Shown: piece by piece, positions 1 through 5,751 of the stretch | How the letters are laid out: every line of letters starts with the position of its first letter | Position numbering within the stretch: the stretch's first letter is position 1 | DNA from: Desulfobacterales bacterium | GTDB lineage: Bacteria > Desulfobacterota > Desulfobacteria > Desulfobacterales > Desulfobacteraceae | Length of the DNA: 6,236 nucleotides | Assembly: GCA_022361315.1 (NCBI GenBank) | Contig: JAKSBB010000032.1 | Location: forward strand, 1-6,236 | Reading direction: 5' to 3' | Notes under the pieces: generated by a model | Databases searched by the model: none | What the model was told of the DNA's origin: nothing | Seen by the model: only the letters and a program-made list of their open reading frames with translations | Made by a program: the position numbers and the translations under genes

Positions 1-2
1 CT

Positions 3-1964
3 GTGTTTGACCACCCCGACGGCTATTTCTTTGCCGTGGACATGAATACCGAAAAAATCATTATCCACAAGCTGGACAAGCTGGTGGGGTATTCCATGAG
101 CAAACACAAAGATCTCCACGGCACCCCTGTGCTTGCCGAGCAAAAGCAACTGCTGTCCAGAAGCGACGGCGCCTTTCAGACCATCTACTTTTCAAAACCG
201 GCAGAACCGGACAAGGAGTTTCCAAAGCAGGTTTATATCCGGTATTTTAAACCGTTCAACTGGCTGATCGGAACCGGTGAATACCTTGATGACATGGACA
301 AACGCCTGCAAAAACACGTCCTGAAACGTCTGAAGGCACTTTATACCCAGGGCAATGATTATCTCTTTATTAAAAAGATGTACAACCTGACCGGGGGAGA
401 CGGAAAACCCTATGCCTCATTAATCCTGAGCGGCAACCCCGTCCACCGGCCCGATCAGCCCTTGTTTGATACGGACCGGGACAGCAAGGGAAATTACTTC
501 AGAAAAGACGTCCTGCAACGTCTTCGGGATCATGGCGAAGGATTCGTCAGTTATTGGCATCCCTCTCCCCAACATGGTCAGGAGGTTAAAAAGACCTCGT
601 TCTTTTACTATGACGATACCTGGAACTGGACCATCGGCAGCGGATTTTACTATGAGGACTTAGAAACGGAACTGGCCGGAATTGAAGCGGGTATCGAACA
701 ACGAATCGCTAAAGATATCCGGCTGTCCATGGGTATTACGCTGTTGATCATCATTGTCATGAGTTCCATTTTTTTCATGATTTCAAGGCGTATTGCCCGA
801 ACCATCAACACCTACGCCACCAAACTCGAACAGGCCCAGAAAATGGAATCCATCGGCACCCTGGCCGGGGGCATTGCCCATGACTTCAACAATATCCTCT
901 TTCCGATTTTGGGGAATGCAGAAATTCTGATGGATGACGCACCGGAAGGCAGCAGGCTGAAAAACGGGCTGCAGCAGATCTATTCCGGTGCCCTGAGGGC
1001 CAGGGATCTGGTTCGCCAGATCCTCACCTTCGCCCGTCAGGAAAAAAGTGATATGGAAGTGATTCATATTCAGCCGATCCTGAAAGAGGCCCTGAAGCTG
1101 ATCAGATCCACCATCCCCGCCACCATTGAAATCAAACAGGATATCCGGCCGGGGTGCGGACAGATAAAGGCGGATCCCACTCAAATCCATCAGATCTTCA
1201 TGAATCTTGCCACCAACGCCTATCATGCCATGGAAAAAGACGGCGGCCTGCTGACCGTCCATCTCAGGGAAAAGGCGTTCAACACATCGGATGCCACTCA
1301 CCTGGATATGGCAGCCGGTACCTATGCCTGTTTATCCGTACGGGATACCGGCACGGGCATCAAAAAAGAGTTGATGAACAATATCTTCGATCCTTTTTTC
1401 ACCACAAAAAGGGAAGGTAAGGGCACCGGGATGGGGCTCTCTGTGGTTCACGGCATAGTCAAACAGATGAAGGGCAGCATTCAGGTCAAGAGTACGCCCG
1501 GACAGGGCACCGAATTCACGGTCTGCTTCCCCCTGGAAAAGAATGTATCTCAAGAATCCGGTGATGTTTCAGAACCTGAGATCACCGGAGGAACAGCGCA
1601 TATCCTCCTGGTGGACGATGAAGAAAGCATTGTAACCATGGTAAAAATGATGTTGGAGCAATTGGGATATCAGGTCACCGCTTTTGCCAACAGCAAAACG
1701 GCCTTGGACACCTTTGCCAGAGAGTTTGACAATTTCGACCTGGTGATCACAGACTTTGCCATGCCTCATATCCCAGGAGATAAACTGATTTGGAAAATGC
1801 TGGATATCCGTCCGGACATTCCCATCATTCTGAATTCCGGATACCATGAAAAATTATCCCGGGATATCATCGAAAAAATCGGCGCCAGGCATATTCTTTC
1901 CAAGCCTGTCAAAAGAAAGGAACTGGCCCGGGTAATCAGGGAGGCGCTGGAGGTGAAGCCGTAG
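3..1964 (+). CDS. Hybrid sensor histidine kinase with tandem Cache domains and C-terminal receiver (5' partial)
   Basis: This is an inner-membrane hybrid kinase that would sense a small extracytoplasmic ligand and autophosphorylate on histidine. Numbering starts at the GTG at position 3, which is open to the window edge, so the true start and an N-terminal membrane segment are probably missing. Residues about 1-98 and 117-222 are two Cache-like units, each ending in a similar W-x-IG-x-G-x-Y motif (NWLIGTGEYLDD and NWTIGSGFYYED). A transmembrane helix lies at about 241-261. The HisKA H-box GGIAHDFNNIL puts the phospho-acceptor at His293. The ATPase domain shows the N-box (N401, N405), G1 DTGTGI (448-453), F-box IFDPFF (461-466) and G2 GTGMGLS (474-480). 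A receiver domain starts near residue 533, with acidic D538/D539, phospho-acceptor D584 and K634. All catalytic residues expected of an active kinase and receiver are present. No cognate response regulator is visible; the neighbours on the 3' side are on the other strand. The family is certain; the ligand is unknown. Confidence 0.93.
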   Translation: MFDHPDGYFFAVDMNTEKIIIHKLDKLVGYSMSKHKDLHGTPVLAEQKQLLSRSDGAFQTIYFSKPAEPDKEFPKQVYIRYFKPFNWLIGTGEYLDDMDKRLQKHVLKRLKALYTQGNDYLFIKKMYNLTGGDGKPYASLILSGNPVHRPDQPLFDTDRDSKGNYFRKDVLQRLRDHGEGFVSYWHPSPQHGQEVKKTSFFYYDDTWNWTIGSGFYYEDLETELAGIEAGIEQRIAKDIRLSMGITLLIIIVMSSIFFMISRRIARTINTYATKLEQAQKMESIGTLAGGIAHDFNNILFPILGNAEILMDDAPEGSRLKNGLQQIYSGALRARDLVRQILTFARQEKSDMEVIHIQPILKEALKLIRSTIPATIEIKQDIRPGCGQIKADPTQIHQIFMNLATNAYHAMEKDGGLLTVHLREKAFNTSDATHLDMAAGTYACLSVRDTGTGIKKELMNNIFDPFFTTKREGKGTGMGLSVVHGIVKQMKGSIQVKSTPGQGTEFTVCFPLEKNVSQESGDVSEPEITGGTAHILLVDDEESIVTMVKMMLEQLGYQVTAFANSKTALDTFAREFDNFDLVITDFAMPHIPGDKLIWKMLDIRPDIPIILNSGYHEKLSRDIIEKIGARHILSKPVKRKELARVIREALEVKP

Positions 1965-2014
1965 GGGGTTAAAATGCGGACTCATTATCCGGTTATAGCG
2001 GCGAGCCGGTCGTT

Positions 2015-2048
2015 TATAGCCTTAATACATGTATAGCCTCAATACATG
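2015..2048. repeat. 17-bp tandem direct repeat, two copies
   Basis: The unit TATAGCCTYAATACATG occurs at 2015-2031 and again at 2032-2048, directly abutting, with a single T/C difference. It lies in the gap between the convergent ends of the kinase gene and cobO, five bases from the cobO stop codon. Each copy ends at the half of an ACATGT palindrome. No function can be assigned from two copies; slippage duplication or a tandem protein-binding site are both possible. Confidence 0.85.
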
Positions 2049-2052
2049 TGGT

Positions 2053-2577
2053 CTAAAATTCGATACCCTTTTGGGCCTTAATCCCCTGCGCTTTGTAAGG
2101 GTGTTTTATCACCCGCATTTCCGTCACCAGATCTGCCGCAGAAATGAGGGAATCCGGGGCGGATCTGCCGGTAACCGCCACATGAAGTTTTTCCGGTTTC
2201 CCTGCCAGTACATCCAGGGCCTCTTCCGGGTCAATCATGCCGTAGTTGAGCAGGTATGTGAATTCATCCAGAACCACTAAATGATACTTCCCGCTATACA
2301 TGGCTTGCTGTGCGTGGTCCCACGCCTCACGGGCCAATGCCCTGTCCTTTTCCAGATCATCTGATTTAAAGGTGAAGCCCCTTCCCATGACGTGGAAATC
2401 AATTTCCGTATCAAACCGCTTTACAGCTTCAAGTTCTCCATATTTCCAACTCCCCTTTATAAACTGAATCACACAGACCCTGAGTCCATGCCCGGCGCTG
2501 CGCATCGCCATTCCCAACGCAGCTGTGGTTTTGCCTTTACCGTCACCGGTGAATACCATCAGCAACCCTTTTTTCAT
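2053..2577 (-). CDS. cobO: Cob(I)yrinic acid a,c-diamide adenosyltransferase (CobO/BtuR/CobA family)
   Basis: This cytoplasmic enzyme transfers the 5'-deoxyadenosyl group of ATP to the cobalt of reduced corrinoids, in de novo cobalamin synthesis and in salvage of imported corrinoids. The 174-residue protein starts with the family P-loop, GDGKGKTTAA at residues 11-20. It carries a Walker B-like stretch HLVVLDEFTYLL with D104/E105, the VTGRSAP motif (135-141) and the family C-terminus KHPYKAQGIKAQKGIEF. The length fits the shorter members of the CobO family, and the protein appears complete. The ATG at 2577 is preceded by AAGGA at 2593-2589 with an 11-base spacer, slightly long but the only candidate. 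A weak CATAAT box (2611-2606) upstream could be its own promoter. A terminator hairpin separates it from the minus-strand genes upstream, so it is probably transcribed independently. The neighbouring corrinoid uptake genes suggest a salvage role. Confidence 0.95.
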   Translation of the reverse strand: MKKGLLMVFTGDGKGKTTAALGMAMRSAGHGLRVCVIQFIKGSWKYGELEAVKRFDTEIDFHVMGRGFTFKSDDLEKDRALAREAWDHAQQAMYSGKYHLVVLDEFTYLLNYGMIDPEEALDVLAGKPEKLHVAVTGRSAPDSLISAADLVTEMRVIKHPYKAQGIKAQKGIEF

Positions 2578-2605
2578 AAGAAAACGATTCCTTAAAATTT
2601 TAAAG

Positions 2606-2611
2606 ATTATG
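2606..2611 (-). promoter_or_regulatory. Possible -10 box for cobO
   Basis: The minus strand reads CATAAT here, five of six matches to TATAAT, 28 bases upstream of the cobO ATG and downstream of the terminator of the preceding gene. No convincing -35 box is found at the right distance; only a T-rich stretch is there. This is a weak call, supported mainly by the need for a promoter after the terminator. Confidence 0.3.
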
Positions 2612-2664
2612 AGATAAGCCGAAAAAGAAAAACGCCGGATTCAAAAATATGTTCAGCTATGGAA

Positions 2665-2703
2665 AATTACGGACCCGCACCGCATAGAGCCGGGTCCGTA
2701 ATT
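2665..2703 (-). terminator. Intrinsic terminator downstream of the Tim44-like gene
   Basis: A perfect 13-bp inverted repeat (2665-2677 with 2691-2703; core ATTACGGACCCG / CGGGTCCGTAAT) encloses a 13-base loop. On the minus strand the 3' arm runs into a short T-tract (AATTTTCC). It lies 29 bases past the stop of the Tim44-like gene and 87 bases before cobO, so it should separate the two transcription units. Confidence 0.8.
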
Positions 2704-2718
2704 ATCATTGGTTTATAC

Positions 2719-2737
2719 GGATAACCGCGGGTTATCC
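2719..2737 (-). other. Small perfect hairpin containing the Tim44-like gene's stop codon
   Basis: GGATAACC (2719-2726) and GGTTATCC (2730-2737) form an 8-bp perfect stem around the 3-base loop GCG. The TAA stop codon of the Tim44-like gene (2734-2732 on the minus strand) sits inside the stem. There is no T-tract after it, so it is not itself a classical terminator. It may protect the mRNA 3' end or be incidental. Confidence 0.6.
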
Positions 2738-3601
2738 TTTAACGACGTCAATGCCTTCCAGCCGCCAGTTGTGGGTTCCCACGGGACGGGCAAAGGTCCA
2801 CTCCTCTTCAAACTTCACAGGCTGAGTATCGGAACCTTCCACCACCTCCCCGGTGTGTTCATCCACGGTATAGTCCAGAAGGTTTGCCTTGAACAGCACC
2901 GTCACAAAATCCTCACTGCCGGTGCTGCCGGCATCCGTCATATCCACGGTGCGGATGGCGATGGATTCCAGCTTGTTGATGATGCCCTTTTCTTCCATCC
3001 GGGCAAATTCTTCGGCATATTCCGCCGCCAGCTGGTCCCCCAGCAGGTTACGATAGGAAGACAGATCCCGCCGCATCCAGCCGGCCTGAACCTGGAAGAA
3101 GCAGTCTGAAGCCGTTTCCAGAAAGGCTTTCGGATCAAACATGGGGTCTGTGCTGCGGATTTCGTTCAGTCCCTGGTCCAGGGTCTTGGGTCCGGGTGCA
3201 CCGAAGCCCGGTGCAGGTCCGGCACCACCAAAGCCTCCCGGCCCGGCCCCCGGATTCTGCTTCGCCCTGGTAAACCTACGGAACAGGAAAAACCCGATGC
3301 CTGCAAAGAGCAGGATGGGCAGAATTCCCATGCCTTCGCCCCCCATAAGGGAACCGAAGAGAAAGGCGCCGATAGCCCCCCCAAGAAGGCCGCCGGCAAG
3401 ACCGCGCATAAAGCCGCCGCTCTTGCGCTTCTGCTGCACCTGGGACGTGCCCTGGGTGGTCTGCTGGGTCTGTTTTGTTGGGGATTTAAATTTTCTGCCG
3501 CCTTTCTTTGAACGGGCGTCTGCCGTGTCAAAGGTGCTTGCCGTAAACATCAGGGCAATCAGCAGTATCAATACCGGTGTCAATTTTCTGGATATGCTCA
3601 A
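2732..3601 (-). CDS. Tim44-like domain membrane protein
   Basis: This is a predicted inner-membrane protein with a Tim44-like C-terminal domain; bacterial members have no settled function. From the chosen TTG start it has 289 residues. In order these are a hydrophobic N-terminal segment at 8-22 (signal peptide or anchor), a basic and Gln/Thr-rich linker (30-62), a glycine-rich hydrophobic stretch and membrane segment with GGLLGGAIGAFLFGSLMGG (70-88) and ILPILLFAGIGFFLFRRF (93-110), and a Gly/Pro linker (117-138). The Tim44-like region spans about 150-289, with DPMFDPKAFLETASDCFFQVQ near its start and EEEWTFARPVGTHNWRLEGI near its end. The TTG at 3601 is preferred because ACGGAG lies 6 bases upstream and the hydrophobic segment then begins at residue 8. 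The frame is open a further 52 codons to an ATG at 3757, which would bury that segment. No terminator separates it from the ABC gene 157 bp upstream, so co-transcription is possible. Confidence 0.85.
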   Translation of the reverse strand: MSISRKLTPVLILLIALMFTASTFDTADARSKKGGRKFKSPTKQTQQTTQGTSQVQQKRKSGGFMRGLAGGLLGGAIGAFLFGSLMGGEGMGILPILLFAGIGFFLFRRFTRAKQNPGAGPGGFGGAGPAPGFGAPGPKTLDQGLNEIRSTDPMFDPKAFLETASDCFFQVQAGWMRRDLSSYRNLLGDQLAAEYAEEFARMEEKGIINKLESIAIRTVDMTDAGSTGSEDFVTVLFKANLLDYTVDEHTGEVVEGSDTQPVKFEEEWTFARPVGTHNWRLEGIDVVKG

Positions 3602-3607
3602 TTTATT

Positions 3608-3613
3608 CTCCGT
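3608..3613 (-). promoter_or_regulatory. Ribosome binding site deciding the TTG start of the Tim44-like gene
   Basis: The minus strand reads ACGGAG, followed by the 6-base spacer AATAAA and then TTG (3601-3599). Spacing and sequence are good for a Shine-Dalgarno site. The alternative upstream ATG at 3757 has no comparable site at a suitable distance. Confidence 0.65.
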
Positions 3614-3632
3614 ATTTTTATTTCCATTCCAA

Positions 3633-3651
3633 GACCGTGTAACGGACGGTC
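3633..3651 (-). other. Inverted repeat upstream of the Tim44-like gene
   Basis: GACCGT (3633-3638) and ACGGTC (3646-3651) form a 6-bp perfect inverted repeat with a 7-base spacer, about 32 bases before the proposed TTG start. It could be a small operator or an mRNA hairpin. It has no T-tract and is not a convincing terminator for the ABC gene. Confidence 0.35.
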
Positions 3652-3758
3652 CGCAAAATGAGACAAGATACCAGGACTTCAGACACTTGTCATGCAGAAT
3701 CGAACGATCATCACCCAAATTACGGTCCCCGCATCCTGCACATCTGTTTCTACGCATC

Positions 3759-4961
3759 TCAGGCGGATTTATCCCCGGTCTGTAATATCTGCCGTTCCAT
3801 CATCTCCACCAGTGCAGCTTCACTGTGGCTTGTCCGGATCAACCGCAACTGAGATCTGTATTCGGGGCGTGGCGCACCGCGATTTATGGCAAATACCGGC
3901 TTACCCAATGCCAGGGCACGTTCCAGCAGATCCTGATTCATTCGATTTCCCGAAGTGAAATGAAATCCCGTATCCACAACCATATCACAGCGTTCAACCG
4001 CAATCATGGCTTCGAAGGCAAGCATATGTGACACATGACGGGGGTCCGCCTGAATATGACAGGCCGCCCCAATGGAACGCGCCACCACACAATCCATGTC
4101 ATCCTCCATCAGAATACCCGTGGAAATATCAAATCCCCGCCTCGCCAGGTCACGGTAAAGTGTCGTGCCGCTGCCCATGCCGGCGACTACAAATACCTTT
4201 TCACGGCGGGGGGTTACCATCAGATGTTTTTTCCCGGCATCGGTCTGCCATCCGAAAACCACCGGCATATCATGGTGTTCCTCAGCCCCCCGGCGTGAAC
4301 AAGGGGCCGCCTTTCCGATGGAGACAACTCGCCCATGGCCTTCAGCAACCGGCACCGGTTCACAATGTGATACGATAATCAGTATCCTCCTGTTCTGGCA
4401 CAATTTTGACAAAAGAGACATAATTTCACACCGGTCTTCCTGAACAAGGCCGGCCAGCGGCTCATCCATGAGAATGATTTCAGGATTTCCGGCCATGGCT
4501 CGTGCAATACATATTTTAAGCGTCTCAACATCCGTCAGTGTGTCCAGATCCCTATAGGCCAGATGCGCCGTTCCGACCTGCTCGAGGGCACTTATAACGG
4601 CGCGGTCATCCGCATCGTTCAACCGGCCGCTCCATGTGGTATTCGGGAACCGCCCCATGGCCACGAATTCATAGACCTGGAAGAGCGGGGGCATGTGACC
4701 CGGTGGATGGACAACAGCCATACGTTCAGACAATTCTCCGGCAGAATATAATCCCAGGGGCTTGCCGAGGAGCCGAATTTCCCCACCCAGAAGCGGTAAT
4801 TGGCGGCAAAGGCTTCTCAAAAATGTTGTTTTGCCCGATCCGGCCGGTCCTATCAGAGACACCAGTTCTCCGGGCTGAAAATTAAAGCTTAGATCTTCTA
4901 AGACAACGTCACTGCCGTACCCGACAGCTACATTCCGTGTACTTAAGGTATTCTGCATCAT
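3759..4961 (-). CDS. Cobalamin-type ABC transporter ATPase (BtuD/FecE-like) with fused C-terminal domain
   Basis: This is the probable energising subunit of an inner-membrane corrinoid importer. Numbered from the ATG at 4961 (400 residues), the ABC domain covers about 4-235. Walker A GPAGSGKTT is at 38-46, Walker B IILMDEP has D166 and E167, and the H-loop histidine is H199 in IVSHCEP. Two motifs are degenerate: the signature reads LTDVE (142-146) instead of LSGGE/Q, and the Q-loop region reads VVHPP where the family has VxPQ. Residues about 252-400 are an extra domain starting with a glycine-rich VAGMGSGTTLYRDLARRG, similar in style to C-terminal extensions I recall on other cobalamin/iron-complex ATPases; its role is unknown. 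The start is chosen because AAAGG (4973-4969) and AGGA lie just upstream; an adjacent ATG at 4958 is equally possible. An upstream in-frame TTG at 5033 sits against a terminator T-tract and has no ribosome site. The gene follows a cobalamin riboswitch and terminator, which supports the corrinoid assignment. Permease and binding-protein genes are not present here. Confidence 0.85.
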   Translation of the reverse strand: MMQNTLSTRNVAVGYGSDVVLEDLSFNFQPGELVSLIGPAGSGKTTFLRSLCRQLPLLGGEIRLLGKPLGLYSAGELSERMAVVHPPGHMPPLFQVYEFVAMGRFPNTTWSGRLNDADDRAVISALEQVGTAHLAYRDLDTLTDVETLKICIARAMAGNPEIILMDEPLAGLVQEDRCEIMSLLSKLCQNRRILIIVSHCEPVPVAEGHGRVVSIGKAAPCSRRGAEEHHDMPVVFGWQTDAGKKHLMVTPRREKVFVVAGMGSGTTLYRDLARRGFDISTGILMEDDMDCVVARSIGAACHIQADPRHVSHMLAFEAMIAVERCDMVVDTGFHFTSGNRMNQDLLERALALGKPVFAINRGAPRPEYRSQLRLIRTSHSEAALVEMMERQILQTGDKSA

Positions 4962-5036
4962 TTTCCTGCCTTTCGCTTCAGCAGCATTTGATACCAGGGA
5001 ACTTTCGGCAGCCGGCACTGCCGGATAAGTCAAAAT

Positions 5037-5078
5037 AAAAAAACCCCGAACCGTAAATAAAAGTATTACGATCCGGGG
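5037..5078 (-). terminator. Riboswitch-controlled intrinsic terminator before the ABC ATPase gene
   Basis: Arms 5066-5078 and 5044-5056 pair over 13 bp (minus-strand 5' arm CCCCGGATCGTAA, two G-U wobbles) around a 9-base loop, followed on the minus strand by seven T (5043-5037). It starts 65 bases after the aptamer and ends 75 bases before the ATG at 4961. This placement fits an expression platform in which ligand binding favours termination. A short palindrome GGGATATCCC overlaps the 5' arm and might form a competing structure. Confidence 0.88.
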
Positions 5079-5143
5079 ATATCCCTTTTTTATCCAATAG
5101 ATCTGTCAGCATTGCTGCGATGCCGTGTCACAGTATGCGTATG

Positions 5144-5317
5144 ATTTACCAGGCCGGTCTTCTGACTTCCGGATCAACCTCATGCTGCGCCTTCCCGTTC
5201 ACCTTTTTTTCTCACATCGAACAGTGGCGTTCTGCAGCAGTTGTCCCCGGTTACAGCGGCGGGCCCGTTTCCGAATTGCACGGAATTCCCTTTTACGCCT
5301 TTCGGCACCGGATAAAT
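5144..5317 (-). promoter_or_regulatory. Cobalamin riboswitch aptamer controlling the ABC ATPase gene
   Basis: Read on the minus strand, the region has the core of the cobalamin aptamer. A P1 helix joins ATTTATC (5317-5311) and GGTAAAT (5150-5144). Then come GGTGCC with a short P2 closed by a GAAA loop, AAAAGGGAA, the highly conserved ACGGGCCCGCCGCTGT (5268-5253), a CCACTG segment, and the B12-box-like GTCAGAAGACCGGCC (5166-5152). It should bind adenosylcobalamin or a related corrinoid and repress the downstream gene through the terminator at 5037-5078. Assignment to the family is very secure; the exact corrinoid preference cannot be read here. Confidence 0.95.
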
Positions 5318-5324
5318 TACTTTT

Positions 5325-5353
5325 GTGCTACAAAAAGCGATGCCAAAAGTCAA
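5325..5353 (-). promoter_or_regulatory. Likely promoter of the leftward riboswitch transcript
   Basis: On the minus strand, TTGACT (5353-5348) matches the -35 consensus in five of six positions and is followed after 17 bases by TAGCAC (5330-5325), a weak -10. A start site about 7 bases downstream would fall next to the first base of the aptamer P1 helix at 5317, a position that makes sense for a riboswitch leader. Confidence 0.5.
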
Positions 5354-5453
5354 GGTAATTGTGCCGTACCGCAAAGCCGCGTTCCCCTATATTCCCGCTG
5401 AGAATGCGTCTATTGCAGGTGTGACAAATCCCCAGAGACTTCTCATATTTCTA

Positions 5454-5483
5454 TTGACATCTACCATTGCAAGTGATTAGTAA
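5454..5483 (+). promoter_or_regulatory. Likely promoter of the rightward riboswitch transcript
   Basis: A perfect TTGACA (5454-5459) is followed after 18 bases by TAGTAA (5478-5483), or after 17 bases by TTAGTA; either -10 is weak. It lies just upstream of the plus-strand aptamer at 5501. The region between the two divergent promoters (about 5354-5453) shows no gene and no further clear element. Confidence 0.55.
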
Positions 5484-5500
5484 CACGGCTGAACAATTGC

Positions 5501-5684
5501 TTAAGGTGCGTGTAAAAACGCGATGTCCGAACCGGCGGATACCGGTCGGATAAAGGGAATCCCGTGAGAATCGGGAACGGGCCCGCCGCTGTGATCGGAG
5601 ACGAACGCTGCTATTAACCACTGGCGAAATTGCCGGGAAGGGGCAGCAATTAGGATGACCCGAGAGTCAGAAGACCTGCCTTGA
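5501..5684 (+). promoter_or_regulatory. Cobalamin riboswitch aptamer controlling the BtuB-like receptor gene
   Basis: P1 can form between TTAAGG (5501-5506) and CCTTGA (5679-5684). Conserved parts follow in order: GGTGC, AAAGGGAA, the 16-base core ACGGGCCCGCCGCTGT (5577-5592) shared exactly with the opposite riboswitch, CCACTGG, and the B12-box-like GTCAGAAGACCTGCC (5666-5680). The P2 region is enlarged compared with the opposite copy: it holds a GCGT/ACGC hairpin (5508-5521) and a second stem (5526-5550) with a bulged A. It should sense a corrinoid and act through the terminator at 5752-5782. Family assignment is secure. Confidence 0.96.
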
Positions 5685-5751
5685 ACAAACGCCATATTTC
5701 TCGTGGACAGGGAAAGGTGCGCAGGATCCTATCGGATAGTTATGGGAAATC

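Noticed and set aside
783..1301. Minus-strand open frame of 172 codons inside the kinase gene
   Set aside because: It lies antisense to the conserved HisKA and ATPase motifs, which are clearly coding on the plus strand.
1989..2009. Possible terminator hairpin after the kinase gene
   Set aside because: The stem is only 6 bp with a wobble and a 9-base loop, and no T-tract follows on either strand.
2015..2048. Tandem repeats as part of a CRISPR or integration site
   Set aside because: There are only two copies with no spacer between them, and no cas, integrase or tRNA sequence is nearby.
3141..3785. Plus-strand open frame rich in proline, opposite the Tim44-like gene
   Set aside because: It is the antisense of the Gly-rich linker region of a well-supported gene; the proline and arginine runs are mirror images of glycine and alanine codons, and no domain is recognisable.
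4962..5033. Upstream TTG start at 5033 for the ABC ATPase
   Set aside because: It abuts the T-tract of the riboswitch terminator, has no ribosome site, and the extra 24 residues do not resemble the family; the ATG at 4961 has a good site.
5325..5350. Sigma-54 promoter suggested by TTGGCAT on the minus strand
   Set aside because: The GC dinucleotide required about 10 bases after the GG is absent; a sigma-70 type reading fits better.
5120..5401. Open frames on both strands across 5120-5401 and 5501-5695
   Set aside because: They coincide with the two riboswitch aptamers, whose conserved bases explain the sequence; the peptides match nothing recognisable.
5412..5475. Near-repeat ATTGCAGGTG / ATTGCAAGTG between the two promoters
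   Set aside because: It is ten bases with a mismatch, 54 bases apart, not symmetric with either promoter; this is too short to separate from chance.
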